The notes beneath the pieces were generated by a model. It had not been told where the DNA came from, did not search any database, and saw only the letters and a program-made list of their open reading frames with translations. A DNA stretch of 64,000 bases from a bacterium (GTDB lineage Bacteria > Planctomycetota > Planctomycetia > Pirellulales > Pirellulaceae), in contig JAUIGN010000037.1 of assembly GCA_030430075.1 (NCBI GenBank), forward strand, positions 18,756 to 82,755, in the 5' to 3' direction. Shown piece after piece: positions 34,425 through 44,352 of this stretch; positions within the stretch are counted from its first letter, which is position 1, and every line of letters starts with the position of its first letter. A program made the translations under genes and the position numbers.

Positions 34425-35162
34425 ATGTTCTATTTTCGCATCAACAAGCTGAAGATCATCGACAACCGCGAGGATCGGCGGATCCTTCGCGTCTTCGGTA
34501 AGGACCGCGCGGAAGTGAAGTTGAACAGCTTCATCTCCACGAACATGACGCACCTGCCCGAGATGGATGCGTTGCTGGCAACAACCAATCCCGCTCACCA
34601 GAAAGCTCTCCTGGCCGAGGCGGTTGCCAATGTGGTTAGCTCACGCGTCCTGACGACCATCGAGAACGTGACCGACAACCACGAAATGACGTTCGGCGAC
34701 ACCGGCTACGTGCTGTTTCAGTCCGAGTACATTCCTGCGGATTTCAGTTGGCTGCTGCTGGCGATTGAATCGGATCGGGATCAGCGCGAGCTGGGCCAGC
34801 AGATGGCATCGATCATTCATGACCGCGAATTTGACGGTCTCTTGACGGACACTCTGTCGTTGGCGGCAACCACCGCCAATCCCTCGTACGCGGCTGCGAT
34901 CGGGATCGGCAAGTTTGTGGCCAGGACGCTGGCCGAACGGATCCGCAACGACAAGGATGACATGGTCGGACTCTTGTACACATCCCTGAATCGCCGTGAA
35001 CACTATCCGCACGGCGAGCGGAAGCGGAATCACGTTCCGGATTTGACGAACAATATGTTCGTCGATTATTCCATCTTCGGCTTCGAGCCGCACCCGCAGT
35101 CGCCGCCACTGAGACGGCTGCCGCCTGTGGCCGGCAAGATTCGCCCGCGTCGCTCCGCCTGA
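34425..35162 (+). CDS. Protein of unknown function
   Basis: The protein has 245 residues from the ATG at 34425 (MFYFRINKLKIIDNREDRRI). The open frame extends upstream into the repeat array, but that part is repeat-derived and has no start signal. No clear ribosome binding site precedes 34425. There is no signal peptide. The N-terminal 60 residues look beta-rich (RILRVFGKDRAEVKLNSFI), and the centre has helices (AHQKALLAEAVANVV, YAAAIGIGKFVARTLAERI). The C-terminus (PHPQSPPLRRLPPVAGKIRP) is a Pro/Arg-rich tail. No family was recognised and the neighbours do not help. Codon pattern and length support a real gene. Confidence 0.6.
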   Translation: MFYFRINKLKIIDNREDRRILRVFGKDRAEVKLNSFISTNMTHLPEMDALLATTNPAHQKALLAEAVANVVSSRVLTTIENVTDNHEMTFGDTGYVLFQSEYIPADFSWLLLAIESDRDQRELGQQMASIIHDREFDGLLTDTLSLAATTANPSYAAAIGIGKFVARTLAERIRNDKDDMVGLLYTSLNRREHYPHGERKRNHVPDLTNNMFVDYSIFGFEPHPQSPPLRRLPPVAGKIRPRRSA

Positions 35163-35325
35163 GCCGCGGCCCCAGCCGAAGCAATTCGTGCAAAGCGAAT
35201 GGTGCGCGCACGAAGAACGGGTCTTGGACGTGATCGAGACGGCTGATGAATGATCCAGGATATCGCGGGCAGCGGATGACCGTGCAGCGGGCATTCGCTG
35301 GGGATCGGTCCGAGGCCCTGCGAGG

Positions 35326-38300
35326 TCAGCGTTTCGGCGGCATGGCTTCGCGGACCACTGCGCCGTGCTGATCCGTCATGACAAGCAGCGAGAGCTTCTT
35401 GACGAAATCCAAGTCGTTGGTGTTCAGCGACGAATAGTCGAAGCGGCCTCGCAGGTCCGTGTAGCCATCCTTGAAGAACCGCACCTTGCCGCCTTGCATT
35501 TGTGCGTAAACCTTCACGTACGCTTTCGAAAGGGGACGCCCCGACTCGGCCGACGTCAGCCTGAGTTGGCCGTAGTTCTCAATCACCTGCAGGGCCAGTG
35601 AGTTGGAATAGTAGGCCCGCGAATGGGTGATGCCGGCCCCCACGATCTCGACGAGCACGTTGGCGTTGTGGAGTTCCTGGGGCAGGTCAAATTCGTGGGC
35701 AGTCTTTCCTTCGGGTAGCCGGACTTCGCCGCTCAGGTTCGGCCGGATATGAGAGAACTGACTGGAGTACTGTTGTACGAAGGGGTTCCGGCTGAACAGC
35801 AATTCGATATCCATCAAGTAATAGTTGACGGAGACGTTGTCGAGAATCTGGTAGTTGATCTTGATCTTGCGGGCTTCCACGGAGAAATCGAAACCCGGCT
35901 CGGTGGCTGCCAGTTGCCCTTGCGATTGCTGGCGGCTCTGGGGGTCAAGAACTTCGACCTGGGCGCCCGTGACTTCATCAAGCTGTTGGTCGATGGCGGC
36001 AAACGCGAGACGCCAACGGTCGACCGGTTCGTCGTGATGGCGGGCCACGATTTCTCGAGCTGCATCGACATCTTCTCGGTAGAGGCTCAAATAGGCCGCA
36101 AAGTAGTCGTACTGGAGTTGCGTGTCCAAGTTTGCCGCATTGACCTGGTCGAACAGCAAGATCGCCTCTTCGATGCGATCTTGCAGCAACAGGTAGTACG
36201 TCACCGCCAACAGGTCGGCATCGGTTAGTTTCCGCCGGTAGCTCAAGATCTTCAGCAGTTGATGGTACTGGCTGGCCAGGCGCTCGTTGAGAATGGTCCT
36301 GCGGCGTCCCAACTGGTGCGCTCTGGCATTAACCAGCGGCCGGTAATCAAGATGCTGATATTGCCGGCGAGCGACCGGATCGATGCTGAGCAGCGGACTC
36401 TCCAGGTAGCTTCCGCACTGGGCCACGAAAGTGTCGGCGTGCTGCAGAAATTCGCGGGTGATTTCCGGGGTGTCGTGGTGAATCGCATAGGACCACAGCG
36501 TGTGATCGTAGGCGTGGCGGTTGGCCAGCAGGTCGACCACCTTGAGAAAGAACGGCTTGTCTCGCATGCGGAAGGCGATCTTGGAGAGATCGACCCGGTG
36601 CAGGTTGCCATGCTTCAGGAAGGCGAGCACGTCTTCCTCGCGGCCATTCTGCGAAATGTACTCCCACGATTCGCGATCGATCCGGCTGAGCGACTCGACC
36701 ACGGTCAGACGAGCCGGCTCGGCATGTGCCAGGAGTCCTTCGTTTCTGGCGATCTGGACGGGATAGTGGGGATACTCACCGGCGGCGGGAAAGTAAAAGT
36801 GGTATTCGACTGTCTGCGTGTGGTACGGCTGCAGGTCCACCGGCACACTCCGTGTTTGGTGGCCTTTGAGGACGGGTAAGGCTCCCGCCGGGATCTGCGT
36901 CAAGACATCCAGCTTTTGCGGCGACGACGTGGGGTTAGTGATGACGACCTGGCAACCATAGACCGTATGCACGAGGAACTCGTCCGTCACGAACTTGTCA
37001 AGTCGGCGGTTGTTCACATGCCGGTAGCGGTCGCCGTGGCGGAAGAAGTTCTGACTGACCAGGATCGGCGTTTGCTCAGCGGCGGGCTCGGTGGGGCGGA
37101 GCTCTTCATGGACCACCAGGAGCGGGCTGCCGGCCGTCAACTTCAGTTGTCCCTCAGCCAACTCGGTTTCGTGTGCCCCTGCCGTGAAGGGGAGGTCGAT
37201 CAGGGCCAGGGCCAGCATCATCTCGGCGAAGTTCCTCGTCGATTCGACGAAGCGGGCCGAGTAAAACGGTTGATCCGGCCGGTGATTGGCGTAGTCGCGC
37301 CAGAAGCCGTTGACGGTAATCAATTCGGCAGACTGCTTTTCCAGGGGGAGTTTGTAGTAGTTGTTTTCGACCCATTCCTGGGTCTTATCCAGTTGCTGAT
37401 AGAGTTGCCGCGCTTGTTGTCTTAACTCGATTCGACCAAAGAGCGATTCGACTTGTTTTCCGGCCCGCGTCCGACGGGTTGGCGGAGCGGGTGCGGGCGG
37501 GACGTTGCGATCTGCCTTTTCTTTGTTGAACTTGTCGCTGGCTGCGATCCCGAACGGCTCGTCCTCAGGGCTCGGCTTCGGCGCCACTTCCCCGAGCCGC
37601 CGGCGGCCGGCGACTGCGCCCCCAACTCCGCTTCCCATCGGCGCGGCAAAGTCGTCTGCGAAACTCACGTCCGGCAGGCCGGCCAAGTCATCCGTGTCGA
37701 AGTTGAGCCTAAGCAGATCGCTCTGGCGATCCAGGGCACGACCACTGAGGGCCGAATCAAACCAAAAGGCGGCCTGGTCGACGTTCGGCGGCAGCAAGTC
37801 GAAACGGTCGTTGACGTCTTGCACCGTATGCGCGCGGTCCGCTGCGATCCGCTGCGAGAGCAGGATCCGCTCGACCACATTCAGCCGCGCGTACTGCCAA
37901 GGCTGGAGGTAGGATCGCAAGTCGGCGGCGATCAACCAGTGGTCGAGAAACGTCTTGTCTTTCTTGTTCCTGATGAATGGCAAGACCACCTGGCGGAAGA
38001 AGTCGTTATCTTTCTTGAACAAGAAGAAATTCAGCTCGTGGCAGGCGTACTTCGAGTAGTTGTCGCGTTTCTGCTCCAAGGTCAGCGTGGGCCACTCCAT
38101 CAAGAAGCGGAATTCGGCCAGTTGCGGATTCTTCGACAGTGTCGTGTAAAGGGCATAGATGCGATCCAGCGAGTCATAAACCTCGAAACGCGACGAGGCA
38201 AGATCGGCCAGTGTAAATGTGTCGCCTGACGAGATCAGGCTGATCTGTTTTTGTTGCGTGAAGTGCTGGTTGGGGTCCAGGCTGCGAGTGAAGCGGAGGT

Positions 38301-41300
38301 CGAGGAAGTCAGTCGGCTTTTCAGGCAGCGAGTGCGTGCGATAGACGGTGTCAAAGGGATCGACGGCGACGACATGCAGCCAGGAGTGCGAGCCGAGGAG
38401 TTCGGTTGGCACGATCACCACGCCCTGGTCATTGGGACGGGCGTTGAGCAGCACGGTGGATGCTTCCGAGAGGAAGTCCAGGTTGGCGAATTCACCCGCC
38501 GGGGCCGCACCTTCCTCGGCGGCAGCGTCTACGGACTCGGAACGGGGTGCGCTCGAGGGGCTCGGGGCGAAATCGGATCCCTTCTTCGCCTCCTGTTCAC
38601 CGGCGGTCGTGCTGCGCAAGGCCCAGGGTGCCAAGAGAAGACTGGGGCGATCCAGCATCACGCCCGGATATTTCTTGGTGAACTGCCGATCGATGATATA
38701 TCGGTATTCGTCGCCAATATTCCGGCCGGCCGCGTAGACCGTCGTGGCAGAAGGTGGAATCACTCGCCGGGGGGCGGGGACACGAATCCGACTGAGTTTG
38801 TCGTAGATGGAGTGAGCCGGATGGTAGCGGGTGGCGAACAGATGGACGCGGGTGAATTCGTCGGCACCCGTCAACGGAATCCGTAGCTCGTCGCCGTCGG
38901 TCTGAATTGGCCCGACGTGCAATGTCGGTCGCGGCGAGCTTTCGAGATGCCGGCTGCTTCCCAGCACGAAGTCCTCCAGCCGCTCGCCGGCTGCCAGGCG
39001 GACTCGGATTCGCTGCTGCTCTTCCTTGAGAATCAATTCGTAGTCACCGCGAGGCAGCTTGTCGATCTGCAACATGCCGTCCTGGACGCTGAGGGACGAG
39101 AACCGGTCGGCGACGTACGTGTTGCCGCGTAGCTCCAGCAACGCGACCGCTCGACGCGCCACCGCTTGCGGGTCGCCCAGGTAGGGCACCAACAGGGGCT
39201 TACCGGCGACGCCGTGGATGGACGGCTGGTAGGTGCGCTGGTCGCGGAGCAGGTTCCAGGTCTGTGAGACGCCGCTGGGGCCTTGGGCCGTGATGGCCGC
39301 AATGTCCGTCAATTCGCCGAGGGCGATGCGGCCCTGGAAGTCGGTCTGCAGGGCGACGGTGACCGGTTCGCGAAAATCACGATGTTTGCACGATAGTTGC
39401 ACCGGCCGGTCGGCCCGTGTTTCTCCCGTCTTGCCTAACAGTTCGATCACGTACTTGCCGCTTACTTTGGTCAGCAACAGTTGTGCCGTCTTCTCTGTCT
39501 GGTCAATCTGGTTGAGCGAAACGGAATCGGTGGCGGTGAGCGTGACCTTCTTGTTCTGGCTGGCCTGTTTGACCGTGGCTTGGAGCCGAAAACTGAGCTG
39601 GGCCAGGCGGGCCGGAGTGTCAAACTCGAATTTGGATTCGCCATCCTCCTGCAACGTGAAGTCGGGAACGTCCTTGGACGAGCGGACTCCATCCTGGTCG
39701 ACGGACGTGATGGTCAAGCGGACATCATTCAAGGTGGAGAGCGGAATCGGTGCCCCGTTGACGTAAAGTCCAGGTCGGACCACAACCTGGGCAGCGCGTC
39801 GTGCGAGCAGTGATTCGCGATCGACGTAAAAACCGGCAGCCAGATGATAGTTCTCTGCGCGATGCTGGAAGAAGTCCAGCGAGGAAAAGCCCTGGTGCGA
39901 AATCACGATTGGCACGCGGCCGGCCCGAGCCGTGTACGGTACCAGGATCCGGCCGTCGCCGAGCGGTTCGTATTCATGGCCCGCCAGCCAGATCGTGGCA
40001 TCGTCGAGCTTCCGATTCTGCTCGTCCAAGATCGTAAACAGATGCCCCGCCGCATGGTCCCGAACCAGGAACCGCAGTTTACCCTTGCGGATCACCGCGC
40101 GGCTGCTGAGGCCGTTGCCGATAAAGTCGACGACGTAGACGCCCGGATCCGTTAACGACGGAAAGTCGAAGTGACGCCGGACTCGATGGAGCGGAGGCGC
40201 GGTGTACTCGTATGTCGTCGATTCGTTCGCGACCAGTCCGTCCAGCTCGATGTCCGAGTTGACTTCCCGTCCTTGCTGCTGATAGAAATTCCGCGCGTTG
40301 ATCTTGAAGATCTTGACGATCAAGGAACGAACGTTCTTAACGTCCAAGTCGAGGCTGACGGGTGCGTCTGCGGCGAACTGCGTCCGATTGGTCGGCGCGA
40401 AGTCGAGATCGACCCGCTCCTTGAGCGCCTGATACTTGTCCGGCGGGAGGAGCGAGTACCACTGTTCGGGTTCGCCCAGCCCGTGGACGATCTTGGCCTC
40501 CGCCAGGTTGTGACGCAAGAATGTGTCGTCGACGAACGGTTCGTAGGGTTTGGTCGCTGATTCTTTGACGAAGAAGTGATGCAGGTACTCGCGGACCAGC
40601 CGTTCGTCGTTTCCGATCGGCGGTAAGCGTGTGGTGCGGGCAAAGTCGGCGTTGAGGTCGGCGGCGAAGCGGCGGTTGTCGCCCACTGACATGTACTTGG
40701 CTTCCATGTAGCCGACCTTACGCGGCAGTTTGAGGTAGGCCATGAAGCGGGCCTTGTCGTAAATGCCCTGTGTTCGGTCGAGGGCCAGCCGGTGATAAAG
40801 GACGTGGGCCTTCAGTGAGTTGTGGACCGGGGCTAGGGTCGCCGTGAATGCCTCGAGCCGTGACAGGTACGCGACATAGGATGCCGGATCGTGCTGCCAG
40901 TCCAGGTCGTTGTTAGGCTGCAGCTTGGAAAGGTAGGTGTTGACGAAGTTGGCCTGGTCGCGGAGGTCGGGCTTGACCTCCAGGCATTCGTCCAACTGGC
41001 TGCGCAGTAACCGGCCGTGAATGGCCAGCGAGCCAAACGGCTTGCTGTACTTGTGCTGCAAATCCGCGACGATCAGTTTGGCCAGATTGGCGTGATCCGG
41101 CAGTTGCAGCCGGCTGAGCAAATCTCGCCGAACATCCGGTTTGAGATCGGATTGAATCAGCCAATCCAGGGCAGAGTCTTCAAAGCCGGCCGTGTTCTGG
41201 TGGCGGCGAAAGGCGTCTTGCGTGAGGCGCTGGCGGCTGAGCAAAGCTGGATCGAGCTCGGTTGGGAGGTTCGGCTTCTCTCCGACGGTGACACGCTGGT

Positions 41301-41649
41301 GCTTGAATTGCAGCCCCAACCGCGAACGAATCCGTTCCAGCGACGCCGCCGGATTCCGAGGATACGTCAACAGTGCCTGGCGATTCTGAATTTCTCGCAC
41401 GCGCGGTGTTTCCCGGTAGCGCTTGATCCAGGCTTCGAGTAGCCGCTCGACCTGATCGAACTGTTCCGTGTTTTGCAAATGCAGGCACGTGTAGTAGTAG
41501 TAGTCCTCCGAGCCCGGGATCAGTTGTTTGAGGGCCGTTGGCCGATCGGCGGACAACGAAAAGTCCTCGATGTAGTCAATCTCGGCTGCCGCCAGTAGGC
41601 CGGAGATCAGGACCGCGAATGCGGAAGCGAGGTGCGCCATCTGTCTCAT
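35326..41649 (-). CDS. Giant exported macroglobulin-like protein
   Basis: The protein has 2107 residues from the ATG at 41649, chosen because AAGGAG lies 8 bp before it. A signal peptide (AHLASAFAVLISGLLAAAE) indicates export. The first ~420 residues are mainly helical with Tyr- and Arg-rich repeats. Around 430-1000 are several MG-like beta domains (SLDLDVKNVRSLIVKIFKIN, PLSTLNDVRLTITSVDQDG, VQLSCKHRDF). A segment near 1195 reads YACHELNFFLFKKDNDFF, followed by a long helical part and a C-terminal beta domain ending in LLVMTDQHGAVV. The overall plan resembles bacterial alpha-2-macroglobulin-like proteins, but no CxEQ thioester motif is visible, so covalent trapping is unlikely. The family assignment is tentative. 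The gene is transcribed alone. Confidence 0.6.
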   Translation of the reverse strand: MRQMAHLASAFAVLISGLLAAAEIDYIEDFSLSADRPTALKQLIPGSEDYYYYTCLHLQNTEQFDQVERLLEAWIKRYRETPRVREIQNRQALLTYPRNPAASLERIRSRLGLQFKHQRVTVGEKPNLPTELDPALLSRQRLTQDAFRRHQNTAGFEDSALDWLIQSDLKPDVRRDLLSRLQLPDHANLAKLIVADLQHKYSKPFGSLAIHGRLLRSQLDECLEVKPDLRDQANFVNTYLSKLQPNNDLDWQHDPASYVAYLSRLEAFTATLAPVHNSLKAHVLYHRLALDRTQGIYDKARFMAYLKLPRKVGYMEAKYMSVGDNRRFAADLNADFARTTRLPPIGNDERLVREYLHHFFVKESATKPYEPFVDDTFLRHNLAEAKIVHGLGEPEQWYSLLPPDKYQALKERVDLDFAPTNRTQFAADAPVSLDLDVKNVRSLIVKIFKINARNFYQQQGREVNSDIELDGLVANESTTYEYTAPPLHRVRRHFDFPSLTDPGVYVVDFIGNGLSSRAVIRKGKLRFLVRDHAAGHLFTILDEQNRKLDDATIWLAGHEYEPLGDGRILVPYTARAGRVPIVISHQGFSSLDFFQHRAENYHLAAGFYVDRESLLARRAAQVVVRPGLYVNGAPIPLSTLNDVRLTITSVDQDGVRSSKDVPDFTLQEDGESKFEFDTPARLAQLSFRLQATVKQASQNKKVTLTATDSVSLNQIDQTEKTAQLLLTKVSGKYVIELLGKTGETRADRPVQLSCKHRDFREPVTVALQTDFQGRIALGELTDIAAITAQGPSGVSQTWNLLRDQRTYQPSIHGVAGKPLLVPYLGDPQAVARRAVALLELRGNTYVADRFSSLSVQDGMLQIDKLPRGDYELILKEEQQRIRVRLAAGERLEDFVLGSSRHLESSPRPTLHVGPIQTDGDELRIPLTGADEFTRVHLFATRYHPAHSIYDKLSRIRVPAPRRVIPPSATTVYAAGRNIGDEYRYIIDRQFTKKYPGVMLDRPSLLLAPWALRSTTAGEQEAKKGSDFAPSPSSAPRSESVDAAAEEGAAPAGEFANLDFLSEASTVLLNARPNDQGVVIVPTELLGSHSWLHVVAVDPFDTVYRTHSLPEKPTDFLDLRFTRSLDPNQHFTQQKQISLISSGDTFTLADLASSRFEVYDSLDRIYALYTTLSKNPQLAEFRFLMEWPTLTLEQKRDNYSKYACHELNFFLFKKDNDFFRQVVLPFIRNKKDKTFLDHWLIAADLRSYLQPWQYARLNVVERILLSQRIAADRAHTVQDVNDRFDLLPPNVDQAAFWFDSALSGRALDRQSDLLRLNFDTDDLAGLPDVSFADDFAAPMGSGVGGAVAGRRRLGEVAPKPSPEDEPFGIAASDKFNKEKADRNVPPAPAPPTRRTRAGKQVESLFGRIELRQQARQLYQQLDKTQEWVENNYYKLPLEKQSAELITVNGFWRDYANHRPDQPFYSARFVESTRNFAEMMLALALIDLPFTAGAHETELAEGQLKLTAGSPLLVVHEELRPTEPAAEQTPILVSQNFFRHGDRYRHVNNRRLDKFVTDEFLVHTVYGCQVVITNPTSSPQKLDVLTQIPAGALPVLKGHQTRSVPVDLQPYHTQTVEYHFYFPAAGEYPHYPVQIARNEGLLAHAEPARLTVVESLSRIDRESWEYISQNGREEDVLAFLKHGNLHRVDLSKIAFRMRDKPFFLKVVDLLANRHAYDHTLWSYAIHHDTPEITREFLQHADTFVAQCGSYLESPLLSIDPVARRQYQHLDYRPLVNARAHQLGRRRTILNERLASQYHQLLKILSYRRKLTDADLLAVTYYLLLQDRIEEAILLFDQVNAANLDTQLQYDYFAAYLSLYREDVDAAREIVARHHDEPVDRWRLAFAAIDQQLDEVTGAQVEVLDPQSRQQSQGQLAATEPGFDFSVEARKIKINYQILDNVSVNYYLMDIELLFSRNPFVQQYSSQFSHIRPNLSGEVRLPEGKTAHEFDLPQELHNANVLVEIVGAGITHSRAYYSNSLALQVIENYGQLRLTSAESGRPLSKAYVKVYAQMQGGKVRFFKDGYTDLRGRFDYSSLNTNDLDFVKKLSLLVMTDQHGAVVREAMPPKR

Positions 41650-41951
41650 CGGGGAAACTCCTTGGGGCGTCATGAGTTAGCTCGGGTGGAACGCCTGCCG
41701 CGATACGCTCCAATCTACTCTAATTGGCGGCGGTAGCACGCGTATTATGACGAACGACGGGGCAAACCGGTTTTCGTTCCCCTCGAATTTCCGGGGAAAA
41801 CGCCCTGCAACGATGGTGCAGCCCGCCGCCCGGTCAGACCATCACCCGGCCTGGTCCCCGCGAGCGTCGCTAGCACGAGCCTGTCGGAGAACTCTGGCAA
41901 GCGAGCATTTCCCTGGCGGAAGAATTCTTCTACAGTAGGCCCGCTGAGGGC

Positions 41952-42656
41952 ATGGAGCCGGCTCGCAACTCACGATTGACGGACACGATCATGGCAAGTG
42001 CGGATCAAATGGTTTCGGGTTGCACAGAACATCTGGCCGACCAGGAAGGGATCAACACCCTGACCCATGGGGCCGGGTTCCTGTTGACGATTGGGGCCAC
42101 GATCTATCTCGCCACGTTTGCCGGAACAATTAGTACGGGCCTGGCGGCGAGTTGCCTGCTGTATGCACTCACGCTGATGGCCGTGTATGCGATTTCGACG
42201 CTGTCGCACGCGATCCAGCGGCCACGCGCAAAGTTCTTGTTGCGAGCCTGGGATCAAGGTGTTATCTACCTGTTGATTGTGGGTACGTACACACCCTTTG
42301 TCTGGACGGAGCTCGAAGGGGTCGGCCGATGGGGCATGCTGGTCGCCATGTGGGGTGCCGCCATCGCCGGATTCTATTCGAAAGTTGTTCGCCAATACCG
42401 GGTCAACGACTTTTCCGCGCGGACCTACATTCTGCTGGGGTGGCTGCCGGCCATGGTCCTGGTGTGGACCGTTTCCACCGAGTGTCTGTTGTGGATGGTG
42501 GCCGGCGGCGTGAGCTATACGCTGGGTACATTGTTCTTAACGCTGGACCGTCATGTGCGCTACTTTCACGCAGTCTGGCACCTCTTTGTGATCCTGGCCA
42601 GCGCCTGCCACTACTACGCCATCGTGACGCTTGTCATCTTCCCGGCGGTGAAATAG
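41952..42656 (+). CDS. Hemolysin III / PAQR-like membrane protein
   Basis: The protein has 234 residues from the ATG at 41952; ATG at 41991 is an alternative start. It has seven hydrophobic segments and the family's conserved sites: GINTLTHGAGF at the start of the first helix, STLSHAI after the second or third, and YFHAVWHLFVILASACHYY in the last. In the related PAQR receptors the His/Asp/Ser residues of these motifs bind a metal and may form a hydrolase site. The bacterial members (YqfA / hemolysin III) are integral membrane proteins linked to membrane lipid homeostasis. No operon partner is seen. Confidence 0.88.
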   Translation: MEPARNSRLTDTIMASADQMVSGCTEHLADQEGINTLTHGAGFLLTIGATIYLATFAGTISTGLAASCLLYALTLMAVYAISTLSHAIQRPRAKFLLRAWDQGVIYLLIVGTYTPFVWTELEGVGRWGMLVAMWGAAIAGFYSKVVRQYRVNDFSARTYILLGWLPAMVLVWTVSTECLLWMVAGGVSYTLGTLFLTLDRHVRYFHAVWHLFVILASACHYYAIVTLVIFPAVK

Positions 42657-42715
42657 GCCGGTCCGCTTGAATTGCGAGCGGTGACCGGTCGCGAAGCGCC
42701 ACGAACACAACCTTG

Positions 42716-42842
42716 CGCCGCGGGTCTCTGACGAATTGCTCGGCGCGGGTCGCTGACAAATTGCTCGGCGCCGGTCGCTGACAAATTGCTCGCCGCGGGT
42801 CGCTGACCCCGCCGAAACGGTCGACCGAAGGTCTCCCACCCC
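42716..42842 (-). repeat. Family B array: three to four 25 bp units plus hairpin cassette
   Basis: Read on the minus strand it has the same order as 34111-34320. Plus-strand units begin GCTCGGCGCGGGTCGCTGAC at 42738, 42763 and 42788 (exact 25 bp period), with a partial one before them. The cassette has GGGTC-GCT-GACCC (42797-42809), CCG-AAA-CGG (42812-42820) and GACC-GAA-GGTC (42823-42833). It lies between two convergent genes. Confidence 0.9.
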
Positions 42843-42963
42843 GATTGTGTCCACGACCCCACGAACGGTCTCAACTTCGCAACGAGCCAAGAGCAGCTTG
42901 CATTAACCCAGTAGTACCAACATGCCGGGTCGTCGTTGATGACTGGTTCCTGCCTCATGTCAG

Positions 42964-42991
42964 ACCGCATGACGTCATGCACCGCATGACC
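42964..42991 (-). repeat. Family C repeat, copy 4
   Basis: ACCGCATGACGTCATGCACC followed by GCATGACC, the reverse orientation of the copy at 31526. It lies in the same convergent gap as a family B array; the rest of 42657-43081 shows no gene. Confidence 0.7.
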
Positions 42992-43081
42992 AACGGCATG
43001 AGGAGCGAACGGCTCCCTTGAGTCGCCTGTCGGAACCGTCGCCCAGCGTTGGTTCCGGTTTCCCGCCGTGGACGCTGGTCG

Positions 43082-44284
43082 CTACTTCCGCAGGGCATCT
43101 GATGCCGCATCCCCTAGCTGGAATTTCCAGACCTGGGGCGAACGCACTCGAGGCCGTACTTCGCCACTGGCGACGACCATGCCACCGTCCCAGCGAACGA
43201 CCTGGGTTGTTACCTGGTTGCGTGGGAGTTGGCCGGCCGGCATCCAGCGATCGGTCGCGGTGTCATAGAGCAGCCCGTCACGGATGAAGCCGGGATGCCG
43301 ATCTCTTAATTGGTCGCTCTGGAAGAACAGGGAACCGTCGGCGCCGCCCAGAACCACAATCTGTCCTGACTTGCTGCCGATTGCTGTTCCGGCCATCAAG
43401 CACCGGGGCGCGTCGTGACGGCGTTGCCAACGGTCGGTCGCCGGCGTGTACTCCCAGGTGTCACGCAGAAACAGGGTCTGCTGACCCTCCTGGCGGCGGC
43501 CGCTGATCACATAGACACGGTCCTTCCCGTCACGCGGTTGGGCCACCGTCAAATTGAATGCGCGGCTGGCTCCTGGCCACGCGGTCCGCTGCTGCCAGGC
43601 GAAGTTGTCCGAGTTGTTACGTTGCGCAAGGTCGAGAGACCAGAAGTTGGTCATGGCTGATTCCAGCCCGGTACCCTGTTGGCCGCCAGCTAGGTAGATG
43701 GTGTCGCCGACGCGAGCTGCCGCGCCGTAGGCACACGGCAGCGGCAGCGGCGGATACGCTGTGATCCGCGCCTTTTGCTGAGCCGCATCCCACTGCAAGA
43801 GAAAGACATCGTCATAGGTTGCCGTCCCGTTGTTTCCCCCCAGGCAGACGATTCCGTCGGCTGTCGAGATGGTCGAACCGTAACCGATCGGCTGCGGCAA
43901 TGTCCCGCCATCGTGCCAGACGTAGCGATTGTCGGTCCTGGTCAGCACGTGGATTCGATCCCGCCAGACCTTGTCGTTTTCCCAGACCGGCCTGGGGAAG
44001 TTCGCTCCACCGGCGACGATCAGTGCTTGCTGATGAACGCCGACGAACGGACCGGCGACTCCCAACTCATCAGGCAGGTCGGGCAGCGCTGTCCACGACA
44101 GCGTTGCGCGTTTGTTGGCCGGCCTGCTGGAATGGGCCGGGGACTGGCCATCCGCCGTTGTCGGCTGGAGCGAAAACAGGGTGCCCAGAAAGACCAGGCA
44201 GTAAACGGCACTTGCCGGCGAGCGGCGCCCGGAACGGCGACGGGGCAAACTGACGTTGGGTGAGAGGCGAGCGGGTGAAACCAT
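43082..44284 (-). CDS. Exported Kelch-repeat beta-propeller (NanM/mutarotase-like)
   Basis: The protein has 400 residues from the ATG at 44284, which follows AAGGTGG. An ATG at 44353 would overlap the upstream stop as TGATG and is the alternative. The leader has Arg-rich n-region and hydrophobic core (AVYCLVFLGTLFSLQPTTADG). The mature part is a six-bladed Kelch propeller with blade motifs ALIVAGGANFP, IVCLGGNNGT, TIYLAGGQQGT, VYVISGRRQEG and QIVVLGGADGS. This pattern is close to N-acetylneuraminate epimerase and the cyclically permuted mutarotases (GGANFP is typical). It would act in the periplasm. No sialic-acid genes are nearby, so the sugar substrate is open. It is probably co-transcribed with the dimethylformamidase-like gene. 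Confidence 0.8.
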   Translation of the reverse strand: MVSPARLSPNVSLPRRRSGRRSPASAVYCLVFLGTLFSLQPTTADGQSPAHSSRPANKRATLSWTALPDLPDELGVAGPFVGVHQQALIVAGGANFPRPVWENDKVWRDRIHVLTRTDNRYVWHDGGTLPQPIGYGSTISTADGIVCLGGNNGTATYDDVFLLQWDAAQQKARITAYPPLPLPCAYGAAARVGDTIYLAGGQQGTGLESAMTNFWSLDLAQRNNSDNFAWQQRTAWPGASRAFNLTVAQPRDGKDRVYVISGRRQEGQQTLFLRDTWEYTPATDRWQRRHDAPRCLMAGTAIGSKSGQIVVLGGADGSLFFQSDQLRDRHPGFIRDGLLYDTATDRWMPAGQLPRNQVTTQVVRWDGGMVVASGEVRPRVRSPQVWKFQLGDAASDALRK

Positions 44285-44352
44285 GGTCAGCCACCTTAAC
44301 ATCAAGAACAGAGTTGACCGATCGAGTAGGATTTCGCGGCAGGTAGCAGACA

